This document shows, in pieces, positions 17,211 to 26,036 of a stretch of 64,000 nucleotides of DNA. Positions within the stretch are counted from its first letter, which is position 1. Each line of letters opens with the position of its first letter. Made by a program: the position numbers and the translations under genes. The notes below the pieces were generated by a model. That model had not been told where the DNA came from and ran no database searches. It saw only the letters and a list, made by a program, of their open reading frames with translations. The DNA comes from Roseicyclus mahoneyensis (GTDB lineage: Bacteria; Pseudomonadota; Alphaproteobacteria; Rhodobacterales; Rhodobacteraceae), in contig NZ_QGGW01000009.1 in the NCBI RefSeq assembly GCF_003148775.1, positions 97,972 to 161,971 on the forward strand, given 5' to 3'.

Positions 17211-19397
17211 TTATTCCGCGGGGTCCGCCGCCGGGCGGCCCTGCAATTCCTGTCTGCGCCCCAGCCTGCGCGTGCCCACCGCCAACTGGATCAGCGCGAC
17301 GCAGCCGATCATCACGATCATCAGCACCGCCGAATAGGCGATGGCGAGCGCGTATTCCCCCGCCTCGACCCTGCCCATGATATAGGCCGTCGCCATGTTG
17401 TGCCGCGCCGAGACAAGGAAGATCACGGCAGAGACCGCCGTCATCGCCGTGACGAAGGAATAGACCAGCGCCGTGAAAACCGCAGGCCGGATCAGGGGCA
17501 GGACCACGCGGCGCAGCGTCGTGGCCCCGCCCGCGCCCATGGTCTGCGACGCCTCCTCCATCGACTTGTCGATCTGGGCCAGCGCCGCCAGTCCCGCCCG
17601 CATGCCCACCGGCATGTTGCGAAAGACAAAACAGATGATGAGGATGGCCGCCGTCCCGGTGATGTCGACCGGCGGCACGTTGAAAGCCGCGACATAGGAC
17701 ACACCCACCACGGTGCCGGGAACCGCAAAGGACAACATCGTGCCGAATTCAAAGGCACGGCGACCGGCAAAATCCTGCCGCGCGACCAGCCATGCGGTCA
17801 GGATGCCCACCAGCGTCGTCAAGGGCGCAGCCAGCCCTGCGACCCAGAGCGTGGTAATCATCGAATCCCAAGCCGAGCCATAAAGCTGAAGGCCGTTCTC
17901 GGCGATCTCGAAACGGAAGGCGGTGACCAGATGGCTCAGCGTCGGCGTCAGGTCCCAGCGCCCGATATCGGTGACGAAGCCGCCTGCCGCGATGATGATG
18001 TAGACCGCCAGCGTGAACAGGACCCAAGGCAGCACCACCGCAAACACCGCGATCTTGAGGATTGGCGGCAGCGGTGCGGTCAGGCCAGCGTCGGATTTGC
18101 CGGTGACCGTGACGTAGCTTTTCTTGCCCATCCAGCGCATCTGCAGCCAGAACGCGATCAGCGTCAGCGCCAGCAGGATCATCGCAAGTGTCGCAGCGTT
18201 GCCCAGATCGTAGCGCGCGCCGACCACGGCGAAGAAGATCTTGACCGACAGCACCTCGTAGCCACCACCCAGCACGATCGGGTTGCCAAAATCCGCAAGG
18301 CTTTCGATGAAGGCCAGCAGAAAGGCCGCCGCTAGACCAGGACGCAACAGTGGCCATGTGATCTTGCGGAAGGTGGTCATCGACCGCGCGCCAAGAGTGC
18401 GCGAAGCTTCCTCAAGCGTGGGATTGATCGCCTCGAGCGTGGACAGCAGCACAAGAAAGGTCACCGGCGCAAAGGCCAGAACCTGCGCGATCAAGATGCC
18501 GGGAAGGCCGTAGATCCAGCGGGTTGGCCGCACGTCCATCAGGTCGGCGACGAAGCTGGTGACCAGCCCGGTACGCCCGAAGAGCAAGATGATGGCGACG
18601 CCCACGACGAAGGGCGGGGTGATGATCGGCAGGATGGAAATGGCGCGAAGCGCCCGCTTCATCCGGAAATCGGTGCGGTTGACCAAAAGTGCCAGCGCAA
18701 GGCCCAGCGCGGTCGCAAACGAGGCCGACAGCACGCCCAGAACCACGGTGTTCACGACCACGCCACAGCGCCCCGCGCCTGCGAAACAGGCCACACCCCA
18801 AAGATCAGGCGCCGAGATCCGCGCCCAGAAGGTGCCCAGCGCCAGCGCGCCCGTCGGATCAACAAAAGCAGCAATGCCAAGGCGCAGGATGGGGAAAAAG
18901 ACAAACAGCGTCAGCAACGCGACGATGGCCGTGATGCAGAAAGCCGGGAAGCGCTCACCCCGGCAGAAGCCGCGCGCGGCGAAAAGGTCGGACAACAGGC
19001 CCGTCAGCGCGATCCCGGCCAGAAACCCGCCCCAGCCTAGACCAGTCTGCCCGTCGGCCGCGCGTGGGAAGGCGGACCCGACCCAATCGGCGGAGGGGCC
19101 GCGCAAGCCAACGGCAAAACCTTGCCAGATCAGCAGCGCAAACGCCCCCAGCGTCAGGCCCAGCGCAAGATTGGACCTTTGCCAGCCGCGCGTCAGCGCG
19201 GCGATGGACAGGGCCGATGTCACCGCGATCATCGGCCAGAGCCAGCCGCGTCCAGCCAGCGCCTCGGTCAGGGCCGAAGCGGCAGGGCCGGCAAAAAGGT
19301 TGTTACCCTTGTACCAAGGCACAAGACCCAGCGCTGCGGCCAAAAGACCGAGCCAGGCAAGCCCGGCTCGGTCCGATGTCAGGGAAAAGCGACCCAC
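17211..19397 (-). CDS. ABC transporter permease with two fused BPD domains (FbpB/ThiP-like)
   Basis: About 728 residues containing two consecutive permease domains, each with an EAA loop (LEEASRTLGA and MEEASQTMGAGG), so one polypeptide supplies both halves of the channel. An extra hydrophobic N-terminal region of ~150 residues precedes the first domain. The start is uncertain: GTG at 19397 directly follows the binding-protein stop but lacks a good Shine-Dalgarno, and the frame stays open into the preceding gene. It fits with the ATPase and binding protein on either side. Confidence 0.88.
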   Translation of the reverse strand: MGRFSLTSDRAGLAWLGLLAAALGLVPWYKGNNLFAGPAASALTEALAGRGWLWPMIAVTSALSIAALTRGWQRSNLALGLTLGAFALLIWQGFAVGLRGPSADWVGSAFPRAADGQTGLGWGGFLAGIALTGLLSDLFAARGFCRGERFPAFCITAIVALLTLFVFFPILRLGIAAFVDPTGALALGTFWARISAPDLWGVACFAGAGRCGVVVNTVVLGVLSASFATALGLALALLVNRTDFRMKRALRAISILPIITPPFVVGVAIILLFGRTGLVTSFVADLMDVRPTRWIYGLPGILIAQVLAFAPVTFLVLLSTLEAINPTLEEASRTLGARSMTTFRKITWPLLRPGLAAAFLLAFIESLADFGNPIVLGGGYEVLSVKIFFAVVGARYDLGNAATLAMILLALTLIAFWLQMRWMGKKSYVTVTGKSDAGLTAPLPPILKIAVFAVVLPWVLFTLAVYIIIAAGGFVTDIGRWDLTPTLSHLVTAFRFEIAENGLQLYGSAWDSMITTLWVAGLAAPLTTLVGILTAWLVARQDFAGRRAFEFGTMLSFAVPGTVVGVSYVAAFNVPPVDITGTAAILIICFVFRNMPVGMRAGLAALAQIDKSMEEASQTMGAGGATTLRRVVLPLIRPAVFTALVYSFVTAMTAVSAVIFLVSARHNMATAYIMGRVEAGEYALAIAYSAVLMIVMIGCVALIQLAVGTRRLGRRQELQGRPAADPAE

Positions 19398-19413
19398 GGG
19401 GATGCGCTGCCGG

Positions 19414-20433
19414 TTACTGCGGCAGCGACCCGATCTCGGCATCCCAGCGCTGCAGCAGGCGGGTGCGTTCCTCGCTCGACCCGTAGAGGGCAAAGTCGTA
19501 GTCGATCAGGTTAACATCCTCCAGCCGCGGGGCGGCATCGGGCGTGACCGAATTGACGTTCGACGGGATCTGGAAGCTGTTCGCCGTTGCGCCCAGTTCC
19601 TGCGCCGCAGGCGTCAGCGCCCAGTCGTAGAAAGCGCGCGCGGCATCCGGGTTCGGACCGCCCGCAATGATCGACATGGACCCCACCTCGTAGCCCGTGC
19701 CCTCGCAGGGGGCGACGGTCACGATGGGCGCGCCGGTCACGGTCTGGGCTACGGCGTCATGCATGAACACGATGCCGATGGCCGTTTCGCCGGTCGCCGC
19801 CGCCCGGATCGGGGCGGAGCCCGACTGGGTATACTGGCTGATGTTGCCATGAAGCTGGGTCAGATATTCGAAAGCCTCTTCCTCACCCATCAGCTGCACC
19901 AGCGTGGCCAGCATGGTGTAGGAGGTGCCCGAGGAGTTCGGGTTCGCTACCTGCACGTCATCCTCGAACCGCGCGTCCAGCAGGTCGGCCCAGCAGGCGG
20001 GCGGGTTCTCGGTCACGAGATCGGTGTTGTAGCCAAAGCCAAGGCCACCGGCGTAGATGCCGACGGTGCGGTAGCCCGAGGTTTCCGCCTGCTGCAGCGC
20101 CCAAGGCTGCAGTTCGGCCAGCATGTCCGAGCGGTATTCCTCGGTCAGCCCCTCTTGCGCAGCCTGCAGATGGGGGTCGCCGGTGCCGCCCCACCACACG
20201 TCGCCGCGCGGCTGGCCGCTTTCGGCAGCGATCTGGGCATAGGTCTCGCCCGAGGACCGGCGGGTCATCAGGACGTTGATCCCGGTTTCGCGCTGGAACG
20301 CCTCGGACATGGCACGGCACCATTCCTCCTGCACCGAGCAGTAGAGCACAAGCTCGTTGCCCTGCGCGCTGGCCGGAACGGCCGGTGCCAGCATGATGGC
20401 CGCCGCTGCCAGCAAAACGGATCTTTTGGTCAT
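19414..20433 (-). CDS. ABC transporter substrate-binding protein, Fe3+/2-aminoethylphosphonate type
   Basis: 339-residue periplasmic protein with a signal peptide ending PASAQ (~residue 24) and the family segments SSGETYAQIAAESG, GDVWWGGTGDPH and NPNSSGTSYT. The fold is shared by FbpA iron and PhnS-like phosphonate receptors. I do not see the adjacent Tyr-Tyr pair that coordinates iron in FbpA, which weakens an iron role. First gene of a four-gene operon ending in a phosphatase; no Pho box was found in its upstream 130 bases. Confidence 0.88.
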   Translation of the reverse strand: MTKRSVLLAAAAIMLAPAVPASAQGNELVLYCSVQEEWCRAMSEAFQRETGINVLMTRRSSGETYAQIAAESGQPRGDVWWGGTGDPHLQAAQEGLTEEYRSDMLAELQPWALQQAETSGYRTVGIYAGGLGFGYNTDLVTENPPACWADLLDARFEDDVQVANPNSSGTSYTMLATLVQLMGEEEAFEYLTQLHGNISQYTQSGSAPIRAAATGETAIGIVFMHDAVAQTVTGAPIVTVAPCEGTGYEVGSMSIIAGGPNPDAARAFYDWALTPAAQELGATANSFQIPSNVNSVTPDAAPRLEDVNLIDYDFALYGSSEERTRLLQRWDAEIGSLPQ

Positions 20434-20565
20434 CTTTGTCTCTCTCCCTTTGGGTGTGTGGCGGTGCGTTGACCGTCCGGTGCAGGTTCGCCCGCATCCC
20501 GGCAGACGTTTGCCGATCCTTGGGCGGTCGTAAAGATATTTACGCAGCGAAGGGCCCTTGCTGCC

Positions 20566-21378
20566 TCAGATGATGGCATGGCGTACCCTCGCCGAGACCC
20601 ATTCGCTCAGCACGACAGTGGCAAGGATCAGCAACAAGATCACTGAGACCTGGCTCCAGGCCAGCGTGTTGAGCGAGGCCTCCAGCTTGAGCCCGATGCC
20701 CCCCGCGCCCACAAGCCCCAAGATCGCGCTTTCGCGGATGTTGATGTCCCATCGAAACACGGTGATGCCCCAGAAGGCCGGCATGATCTGCGGTACGATC
20801 CCGTAAGACAGCACCTGCGCGCCGCTGGCCCCGGTGGCCTCGATCGCCTCGATCTGACTGGCGTCCGTCTCCTCGATCGCCTCGTAGAGCAGCTTGCCGA
20901 TGAACCCGATGGAGCGCAGCGCGATGGCCACGATCCCCGCCAGCAGGCCCGGCCCGATGATCGCAACCAGCAAAAGCGCCCAGATCAGCGAGTTGATCGA
21001 CCGCGAGGCGACGATGATGAAAAGCGCGACGGGCCGCAGGAAAAGGGCTGATGGCGTCGTGTTGCGCGCAGCAAGAAAGGCCACCGGCACCGCCATGATG
21101 ACCCCGCCCAGCGTGCCCAGCGTCGCCATGTTGAGCGTGTCCCACAGCGGCACCCACAACTCGTTCAGGTAGGACCAGCGCGGCGGCACCATGCGTCCGC
21201 CGATATCGGCGGCTTGCCGGGGCGCATCGTAGACGAAGGCCCAAATGGTGCGCTCTGTCATGATCTGCCAGCACCAGACGAACAGCGCCACCAGAGCCAG
21301 CCAGCCGCCCCAGAGCAACAGGCGCCCGCGCGTCGTGCGGTAGGACCAGACCTGGCTGTAATGCGTGATCTCGGTCAT
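20566..21378 (-). CDS. phnE: Phosphonate ABC transporter permease PhnE (second copy)
   Basis: 270-residue permease with about six helices and the PhnE-typical stretch NIRESAILGLVGAGGIGLKLE. Its start overlaps the stop of the first phnE (ATGA), and the two are only moderately similar, as expected for a heterodimeric channel (PhnE1/PhnE2). It is the last gene of the phnDCEE unit. Phosphonate, phosphite or phosphate esters are possible substrates. Confidence 0.92.
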   Translation of the reverse strand: MTEITHYSQVWSYRTTRGRLLLWGGWLALVALFVWCWQIMTERTIWAFVYDAPRQAADIGGRMVPPRWSYLNELWVPLWDTLNMATLGTLGGVIMAVPVAFLAARNTTPSALFLRPVALFIIVASRSINSLIWALLLVAIIGPGLLAGIVAIALRSIGFIGKLLYEAIEETDASQIEAIEATGASGAQVLSYGIVPQIMPAFWGITVFRWDINIRESAILGLVGAGGIGLKLEASLNTLAWSQVSVILLLILATVVLSEWVSARVRHAII

Positions 21379-22181
21379 TGCAGGAACTTCCGCAGGTAGC
21401 TGGAACTGTATTCGGCGACCATCACGATGGCGATGATGATGAGCAGGATCGCCCCCGCACTGTCATATTCGTAGCGGTCGATGGCGGTATTGAGCGTCGC
21501 CCCGATCCCGCCCGCGCCGACGATACCGATCACGGCGCTTTCGCGGAAATTGATGTCGAGCCGATAGAGCGACAGGCCGATCAGGCGCGGCATCACTTGC
21601 GGCTGCACGGCGTAATTCAGCAATTGCCCCCAAGATGCGCCGGTGGCGCGCACCGCCTCGGCCTGCGCCTCGTCGATTTCCTCGATGTCGTCGGCCAGCA
21701 GTTTGGCGATGAAGCCGATGGTGGCGAAGGACAGCGTCAGGAAACCGGCGAATGTGCCGAAGCCGAACATCGCCACGAAGAAGATCGCAATGATGACTTC
21801 TTGCAATGCCCGGCTGACGGCGATGATCCCGCGGCAGATGTAGTAGATCCAGCGCGGTGCGATATTGCGCGCGGCCCCGATGCCGATCGGGATGGAGATG
21901 GCCACGCCCACCACCGTCGAGGTCAGCGTCATGGTCAGGCTTTCGATCAGCCCGCGACTGATGTCACGCCAGCGCGTATCGAAATCAGGCTGCAGGAAGC
22001 CCAAGACGAAGCGCTGCCCGCGCTCCAGCCCGGTATAGACACGCGCCCAGTTCACCTCGACCGATCCGATGGCGAGGATCAGGTAGACCACGATGCCGAT
22101 CTGGAACGCGATGCGCCAGCGCCGATCCCTGATGATCTGCGGTGGGCGGCGCCAGGTCGTGGGATAGTCGGGCGCGCTCAT
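21375..22181 (-). CDS. phnE: Phosphonate ABC transporter permease PhnE (first copy)
   Basis: 268-residue permease of the PhnE family, with [21 protein letters not shown] as its conserved segment and about six hydrophobic helices. It follows phnC with a 4-base overlap. Pairs with the next permease to form the channel for the PhnD-bound ligand. Confidence 0.92.
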   Translation of the reverse strand: MSAPDYPTTWRRPPQIIRDRRWRIAFQIGIVVYLILAIGSVEVNWARVYTGLERGQRFVLGFLQPDFDTRWRDISRGLIESLTMTLTSTVVGVAISIPIGIGAARNIAPRWIYYICRGIIAVSRALQEVIIAIFFVAMFGFGTFAGFLTLSFATIGFIAKLLADDIEEIDEAQAEAVRATGASWGQLLNYAVQPQVMPRLIGLSLYRLDINFRESAVIGIVGAGGIGATLNTAIDRYEYDSAGAILLIIIAIVMVAEYSSSYLRKFLQ

Positions 22182-22999
22182 CTGGCCAGCGCCGCCATGC
22201 GGTCACGGGCGTCGGCTTCGGCGCGGGTCTGTTCCTCGTCGCCACGGCGCATCTCGTTCCAGTCTTCCGCGCCGTAGATCGCGGTCAGCGCCTCATGCGT
22301 CAGCTGTTCGGGCGTGCCGTCGAAGACCACGCGGCCCGCCCGCAACCCCACGATGCGCTGCATGAATTGCTGCGCCAAAGGCACGTCATGGATGTTGACG
22401 ATGGCGGGGAGGCCGCGCTCGGCGCAGATTTCGGTCAGCAGGCGCATGATCTGGCGGCTGGTCTTGGGGTCGAGGCTGGCGGTCGGTTCATCGACCAGCA
22501 GCAGTTCGGGGTCCTGCGCAAGCGCGCGCGCGATGCCGACCCGCTGGCGCTGCCCGCCCGACAGCGCGTCGGCGCGCTTGTCGGCCTGTTCCATCAGCCC
22601 CACCCGGTCCAGAAGCTGATAGGCGCGCTGGATGTCGGCGGGGGGGTATTTACGCAGGAAACTGCGCCAGAAGGGCACGTAGCCCAGCCGGCCGGACAGG
22701 ACGTTTTCCATCACGGTCAGCCGTTCGACCAGCGCATATTCCTGAAAGATCATCCCGATGCGGCGGCGCTGGCGGCGCAGGTCGGCCTTGCCCAGCCCCA
22801 CGAGATCCACGTCTCCCAGAAGCACCTTGCCCCCGCTTGGCTCCACCAGCCGGTTGATGCAACGGATCAGCGTCGACTTGCCCGCGCCCGACGGCCCGAT
22901 CAAGCCCATGATCTGCCCCTTGGGAACTGTCAGCGACACGTCGCGCAGCGCAGCGTCGCCGGTCTTGTAGGTCTTTGTCAGGCCTTCGAGAAAAAGCAT
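22178..22999 (-). CDS. phnC: Phosphonate ABC transporter ATP-binding protein
   Basis: 273-residue ATPase with Walker [10 protein letters not shown], signature LSGGQRQR, Walker [13 protein letters not shown] and NIHDVPLA as the H-loop. NIHD instead of VTHD is characteristic of PhnC. I chose ATG at 22999 ([14 protein letters not shown]) with a GAGGG upstream; a GTG ten codons earlier is also open. It is separated from phnD by a strong hairpin and linked to phnE by overlap. Confidence 0.93.
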   Translation of the reverse strand: MLFLEGLTKTYKTGDAALRDVSLTVPKGQIMGLIGPSGAGKSTLIRCINRLVEPSGGKVLLGDVDLVGLGKADLRRQRRRIGMIFQEYALVERLTVMENVLSGRLGYVPFWRSFLRKYPPADIQRAYQLLDRVGLMEQADKRADALSGGQRQRVGIARALAQDPELLLVDEPTASLDPKTSRQIMRLLTEICAERGLPAIVNIHDVPLAQQFMQRIVGLRAGRVVFDGTPEQLTHEALTAIYGAEDWNEMRRGDEEQTRAEADARDRMAALAR

Positions 23000-23026
23000 C
23001 CGGGGGCACCCTCTCGTGCAAAAACC

Positions 23027-23051
23027 CACGGGCGGCGCGGGGCCGCCCGTG
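23027..23051 (-). terminator. Intercistronic hairpin with T-run between phnD and phnC
   Basis: A perfect 10-pair stem (23027-23036 with 23042-23051, five-base loop) is followed, in the direction of transcription, by GTTTTTGC. It resembles an intrinsic terminator placed after the binding-protein gene and probably reduces transcription of phnC-phnE relative to phnD. Confidence 0.7.
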
Positions 23052-23074
23052 ACGTCATCGTGAAAGATAAGGGC

Positions 23075-24025
23075 TCAATTGCACTCGTAGACGACGCCGG
23101 TCAGCTCGTCGATCGTGCGGATCACGGCCCAGTCTTCCTGGAAGGTGATGGGGATGAACTGCGCCTCGCCGGAGTTGGCAAATTCCGCCTCGAGCGCGCT
23201 GCCTTCCCACTCGAAGCTGAAGAAAGCTTCGCGGATCTGTTCTTGCAGTTCCGGGGTCAGGTTGTGCGCCGTGCCGTAGCCCGTGGTCGGGAAGGTCTGC
23301 GAGGTGTAGATCGTCACGACCTGATCGGACGTGATCACCTCGCGCTCGATCATGCGGGCCATGACGGAATTGGCGATGGCAGCCGCAGGGTAGTCGCGGT
23401 TGGCCACACCGAGGATGGAGGCGTCATGCGCGCCCGAGAACACCGGTTCGAAATCCGTGCCCGCGACCATGCCGAATTCGCCCTCGAGCAGGGCGGAGGG
23501 TGCCTTGAAGCCCGAGTTCGAGGTCTCGGAGGTGAAAGCCAGCTGGCTGCCACGCAGGTCTTCCACGGCAGCGATGCCGCTGTCGGGGAAGGTGATGATT
23601 TCCATCTCATAGCCGAACGACCCGTCCTCAGCCGCCATCATGGCGAAAGGACGGAAGCCTGCACAGGCCACGGCGAGCGGGTTCGACCCTGTGTTGAAGC
23701 CCGCGATGTGCAGCCGGCCTGCGCGCATGGCCTCGATCTGGGCGGCATTGGACTGGACCGGGAAGAACTGCACCTCGCGGCCGGTCACTTCGGCCATGTG
23801 ATCAAGGAAACCCTGCCAGACCTCGGCGTAGACGGCGGGGTCTTCGACGGGGGTGTAGGCGAAGATCAGCGTGTCGGGATCGGCCAGCTGGGCCGGATCG
23901 GTCGGGATGTCGGCGATCAGGTCGCCATCGGCATCCGTGAAGCGCGTATCGAGCGCGAACTCGGCAAAGGCGGGCCCGGCCAGCAGCAGGGCGGCAACGG
24001 ACGTGAGGGTCGTGAGCGTTTTCAT
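23075..24025 (-). CDS. phnD: Phosphonate/phosphite ABC transporter periplasmic binding protein
   Basis: 316-residue binding protein with a signal peptide ending GPAFAE (~residue 20). The PhnD family core shows in LIFAYTPVEDP, then FPVQSNAAQIEAMRAGRLHIAG with the conserved ligand loop, and FTSETSNSGF. ATG at 24025 has GGGGA upstream and begins the signal peptide; the upstream extension is not signal-like. First gene of phnDCEE, with a four-repeat Pho box 48-87 bases upstream, so it is expected to be induced by phosphate limitation. No C-P lyase or phosphonatase is in the window. Confidence 0.93.
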   Translation of the reverse strand: MKTLTTLTSVAALLLAGPAFAEFALDTRFTDADGDLIADIPTDPAQLADPDTLIFAYTPVEDPAVYAEVWQGFLDHMAEVTGREVQFFPVQSNAAQIEAMRAGRLHIAGFNTGSNPLAVACAGFRPFAMMAAEDGSFGYEMEIITFPDSGIAAVEDLRGSQLAFTSETSNSGFKAPSALLEGEFGMVAGTDFEPVFSGAHDASILGVANRDYPAAAIANSVMARMIEREVITSDQVVTIYTSQTFPTTGYGTAHNLTPELQEQIREAFFSFEWEGSALEAEFANSGEAQFIPITFQEDWAVIRTIDELTGVVYECN

Positions 24026-24072
24026 GATGATCCCCGGAGTTGATATGTTCCGGAGCGCGATATGTTCCGTGC

Positions 24073-24112
24073 GTGACAGGTGCGTGACAGATGGATGAAA
24101 GACCCATGACAG
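24073..24112 (-). promoter_or_regulatory. Tandem Pho box (PhoB site) upstream of phnD
   Basis: Read on the minus strand, four 7-base direct repeats are spaced exactly 11 bases apart: CTGTCAT, CTTTCAT, CTGTCAC and CTGTCAC, each separated by four bases. The PhoB consensus is CTGTCAT repeated with a 4-base spacer. This gives two adjacent Pho boxes in phase, oriented towards phnD, so PhoB activation under phosphate starvation is a strong inference. Confidence 0.88.
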
Positions 24113-24200
24113 TTTGGGCCGCGCACTCATTCGCGGGCCGCGATGACCACGCTGCGGCGGGCGTCATGCCCCTTGAACAGATTTCAGTCGGCCCGACGCC

Positions 24201-25097
24201 TCAGACCAGCCAGTCACGCACCGACGGGCGCGAGACAAGTTCGCGCATCCGCGCCTCGGCATCGGGAACGCGGGACGCAAGCGGCGCGCGGGTCGGGCCG
24301 CAGTCGATCCCGCAGGCGCGCAGCGCGGCCTTCATGCCGGGCAGCACGCCGACGTCGAGCAGGCCGGTGACGAACTCGGCCGACACGTCTTGCAACGCGC
24401 GGGCGCGGTCGAGGTCGCGCGCGCCCACCGCCTCGTGAAGGGCGGCATAAAGCCGGCCGAGGATGTTGTAGGTCGTGCCGATCCCGCCATCAGTGCCCAA
24501 AGCGGCGGCGGACAGGTAGATTTCGTCGAAGCCAAAGAAATAGGTGCTGTCCGGCCGCTTGACGCGCAGCATTGTCAGCTTGAACAGGTCGGTCGAGGTG
24601 AACTTGATCCCCGCCACATTGGGCAGGTCCAAAACATCGATCAGCAGCTCCAGCGGCAAGGGACGGCCGGTGCGGATCGGCACCTCGTAGACGATCAGGG
24701 GCAGGTCGGTCTCGGCGGCAAGACCCTTGTAGTAGCCAAGGATCTCACCGTCGCTGAACGGATAGGAATGGGGCGGCAGGGCCGAAAGCCCGTCGTACCC
24801 CAGAGACTTGGCGTTCCGCGCCAGCTTGCGCGCATCGGCCAGCGCGGGCACGCCCACATGGGCGATCAGCGTCGCGCCCGAGCCCTTGGCATCGCGGGCG
24901 ACCACCGCCTGCTGCTCCAGAAGCGCCTCGGTTTCCATGAGGCCCGATTCCGCGCTGCTGCCGCCGACATAAAGCCCCGTCAGCCCCTGCCGCAGCACAT
25001 AGGCGTTCAAGGCAGACTGCCGTTCAGGACTGAACGCGCCGTCATCGTCGAAGGCGGACATCAGAGCGGCATACATTCCGGACAGGGGTTTCGACAT
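24201..25097 (-). CDS. nanA: N-acetylneuraminate lyase (DapA/NanA family)
   Basis: 298-residue class I aldolase that cleaves sialic acid to N-acetylmannosamine and pyruvate. The Schiff-base Lys lies in GIKFTSTDL, the catalytic Tyr in IVYEVPIRTG, and FFGFDE is typical of NanA rather than DapA. The carboxylate-binding loop reads GGSSAESG where most NanA have GSTGE, a conservative variation. It is transcribed away from nanR and the siaPQM-nanE-nanK genes, with an inverted repeat between them. The context makes sialic acid lyase much more likely than dihydrodipicolinate synthase. Confidence 0.9.
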   Translation of the reverse strand: MSKPLSGMYAALMSAFDDDGAFSPERQSALNAYVLRQGLTGLYVGGSSAESGLMETEALLEQQAVVARDAKGSGATLIAHVGVPALADARKLARNAKSLGYDGLSALPPHSYPFSDGEILGYYKGLAAETDLPLIVYEVPIRTGRPLPLELLIDVLDLPNVAGIKFTSTDLFKLTMLRVKRPDSTYFFGFDEIYLSAAALGTDGGIGTTYNILGRLYAALHEAVGARDLDRARALQDVSAEFVTGLLDVGVLPGMKAALRACGIDCGPTRAPLASRVPDAEARMRELVSRPSVRDWLV

Positions 25098-25113
25098 CGG
25101 CGCGGCCTTTGGG

Positions 25114-25135
25114 TTGGTCAGGGTTGTTTGACCAA
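25114..25135. promoter_or_regulatory. Inverted repeat between nanA and nanR, candidate operator
   Basis: TTGGTCA (25114-25120) and TGACCAA (25129-25135) form a perfect 7-base inverted repeat with an 8-base spacer, located 17-38 bases before the nanA start in an AT-rich divergent region. A GntR protein encoded immediately to the right is the likely binder. Occupancy would block nanA directly and could also affect nanR and the importer genes. Confidence 0.6.
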
Positions 25136-25186
25136 ATTCGTAATATGGCAGTTATTGTTTGTCCATCTGCTTAATCAGGTTTGACA

Positions 25187-25990
25187 ATGGTCGATTCTGG
25201 TAATACCAAAAATTGGAAACCAAAGCTGTGGCCATTGGGGGGCCTTGTCTTGCGGGAAACGGATGTCATCGACGCGCCACGCAGCAGCAGCGACGCCATC
25301 GCCGAGGTGCTGATTGCCGACATCAAGGCGGGCCGTCAGCCCAAGGGAGAGCCGCTGCCGACCGAGCGCGAGTTGAGCGAACGCTTCGACGCCTCGCGCC
25401 CCACCGTGCGCGCTGCCTTGTCGCAGATGCAGATGCGCGGCTATCTTGAGGCGCAGCCCGGCCACCGCCCCCGCGCCAGCAGCCCTTCGCTTGACAGCAT
25501 CCTGCGCGGGGCCGCCGACCATATCCGCGACATCCTTGGCGATGCCGAGGCGGGCGCGCATCTGGAACAGATGCGCCAGTTCATCGAGACTGGCGCGGCC
25601 CGCGCGGCCACCATGCGCGCCGATACCGTGCATCTGGCCAAGCTGAACGAGGCGCTGACCCGCAACGCAGAGGCCATCGGCACCCCTGATTTCGCGCAGA
25701 CCGACATCGCCTTTCACCGCGCGCTGGTGTCGGTCGTGGGCAACCCCATCTTGCTGACTCTGCACGACATGTTTGTCAGCCGCTTGTTTGCCGACCGCCC
25801 GCCGGTCGCCGACCCCATCGCCAATGACCGCATCTCCCACGAGGAACACCGCGCGATCTATACCGCGATCCTCGATGGAGACGTTGCCGCGGCGACCGAC
25901 GTGATGGAGGCGCATCTTGCCCGGTCACTGCGCCGACGACTCAAGGCCGCGGCGCTTGGGTCACAGGCCCCCGCTGCCCCACAGGCGTGA
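25187..25990 (+). CDS. nanR: GntR/FadR-family regulator of the sialic acid cluster
   Basis: 267-residue regulator with an N-terminal winged HTH (LPTERELSERFDASRPTVRAAL, residues ~56-77) and a C-terminal FCD ligand domain (conserved D-x(3)-H in TDIAFHRALV and HEEHRAI for metal/ligand binding). The ATG at 25187 has AGG 7 bases upstream; an adjacent in-frame TTG two codons earlier is possible. The first ~35 residues are not part of the HTH. It lies divergent to nanA and upstream of the importer genes, so it is called NanR by context. Confidence 0.87.
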   Translation: MVDSGNTKNWKPKLWPLGGLVLRETDVIDAPRSSSDAIAEVLIADIKAGRQPKGEPLPTERELSERFDASRPTVRAALSQMQMRGYLEAQPGHRPRASSPSLDSILRGAADHIRDILGDAEAGAHLEQMRQFIETGAARAATMRADTVHLAKLNEALTRNAEAIGTPDFAQTDIAFHRALVSVVGNPILLTLHDMFVSRLFADRPPVADPIANDRISHEEHRAIYTAILDGDVAAATDVMEAHLARSLRRRLKAAALGSQAPAAPQA

Positions 25991-26036
25991 GGCCGGACCG
26001 GGCCGACCCGGACACATCATCAGGAGGAGGACCAAG

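Noticed and set aside
19414..20433. Classic FbpA ferric-iron receptor
   Set aside because: Family fits, but no adjacent Tyr-Tyr iron ligands were seen and the context is organophosphorus; left as a general type.
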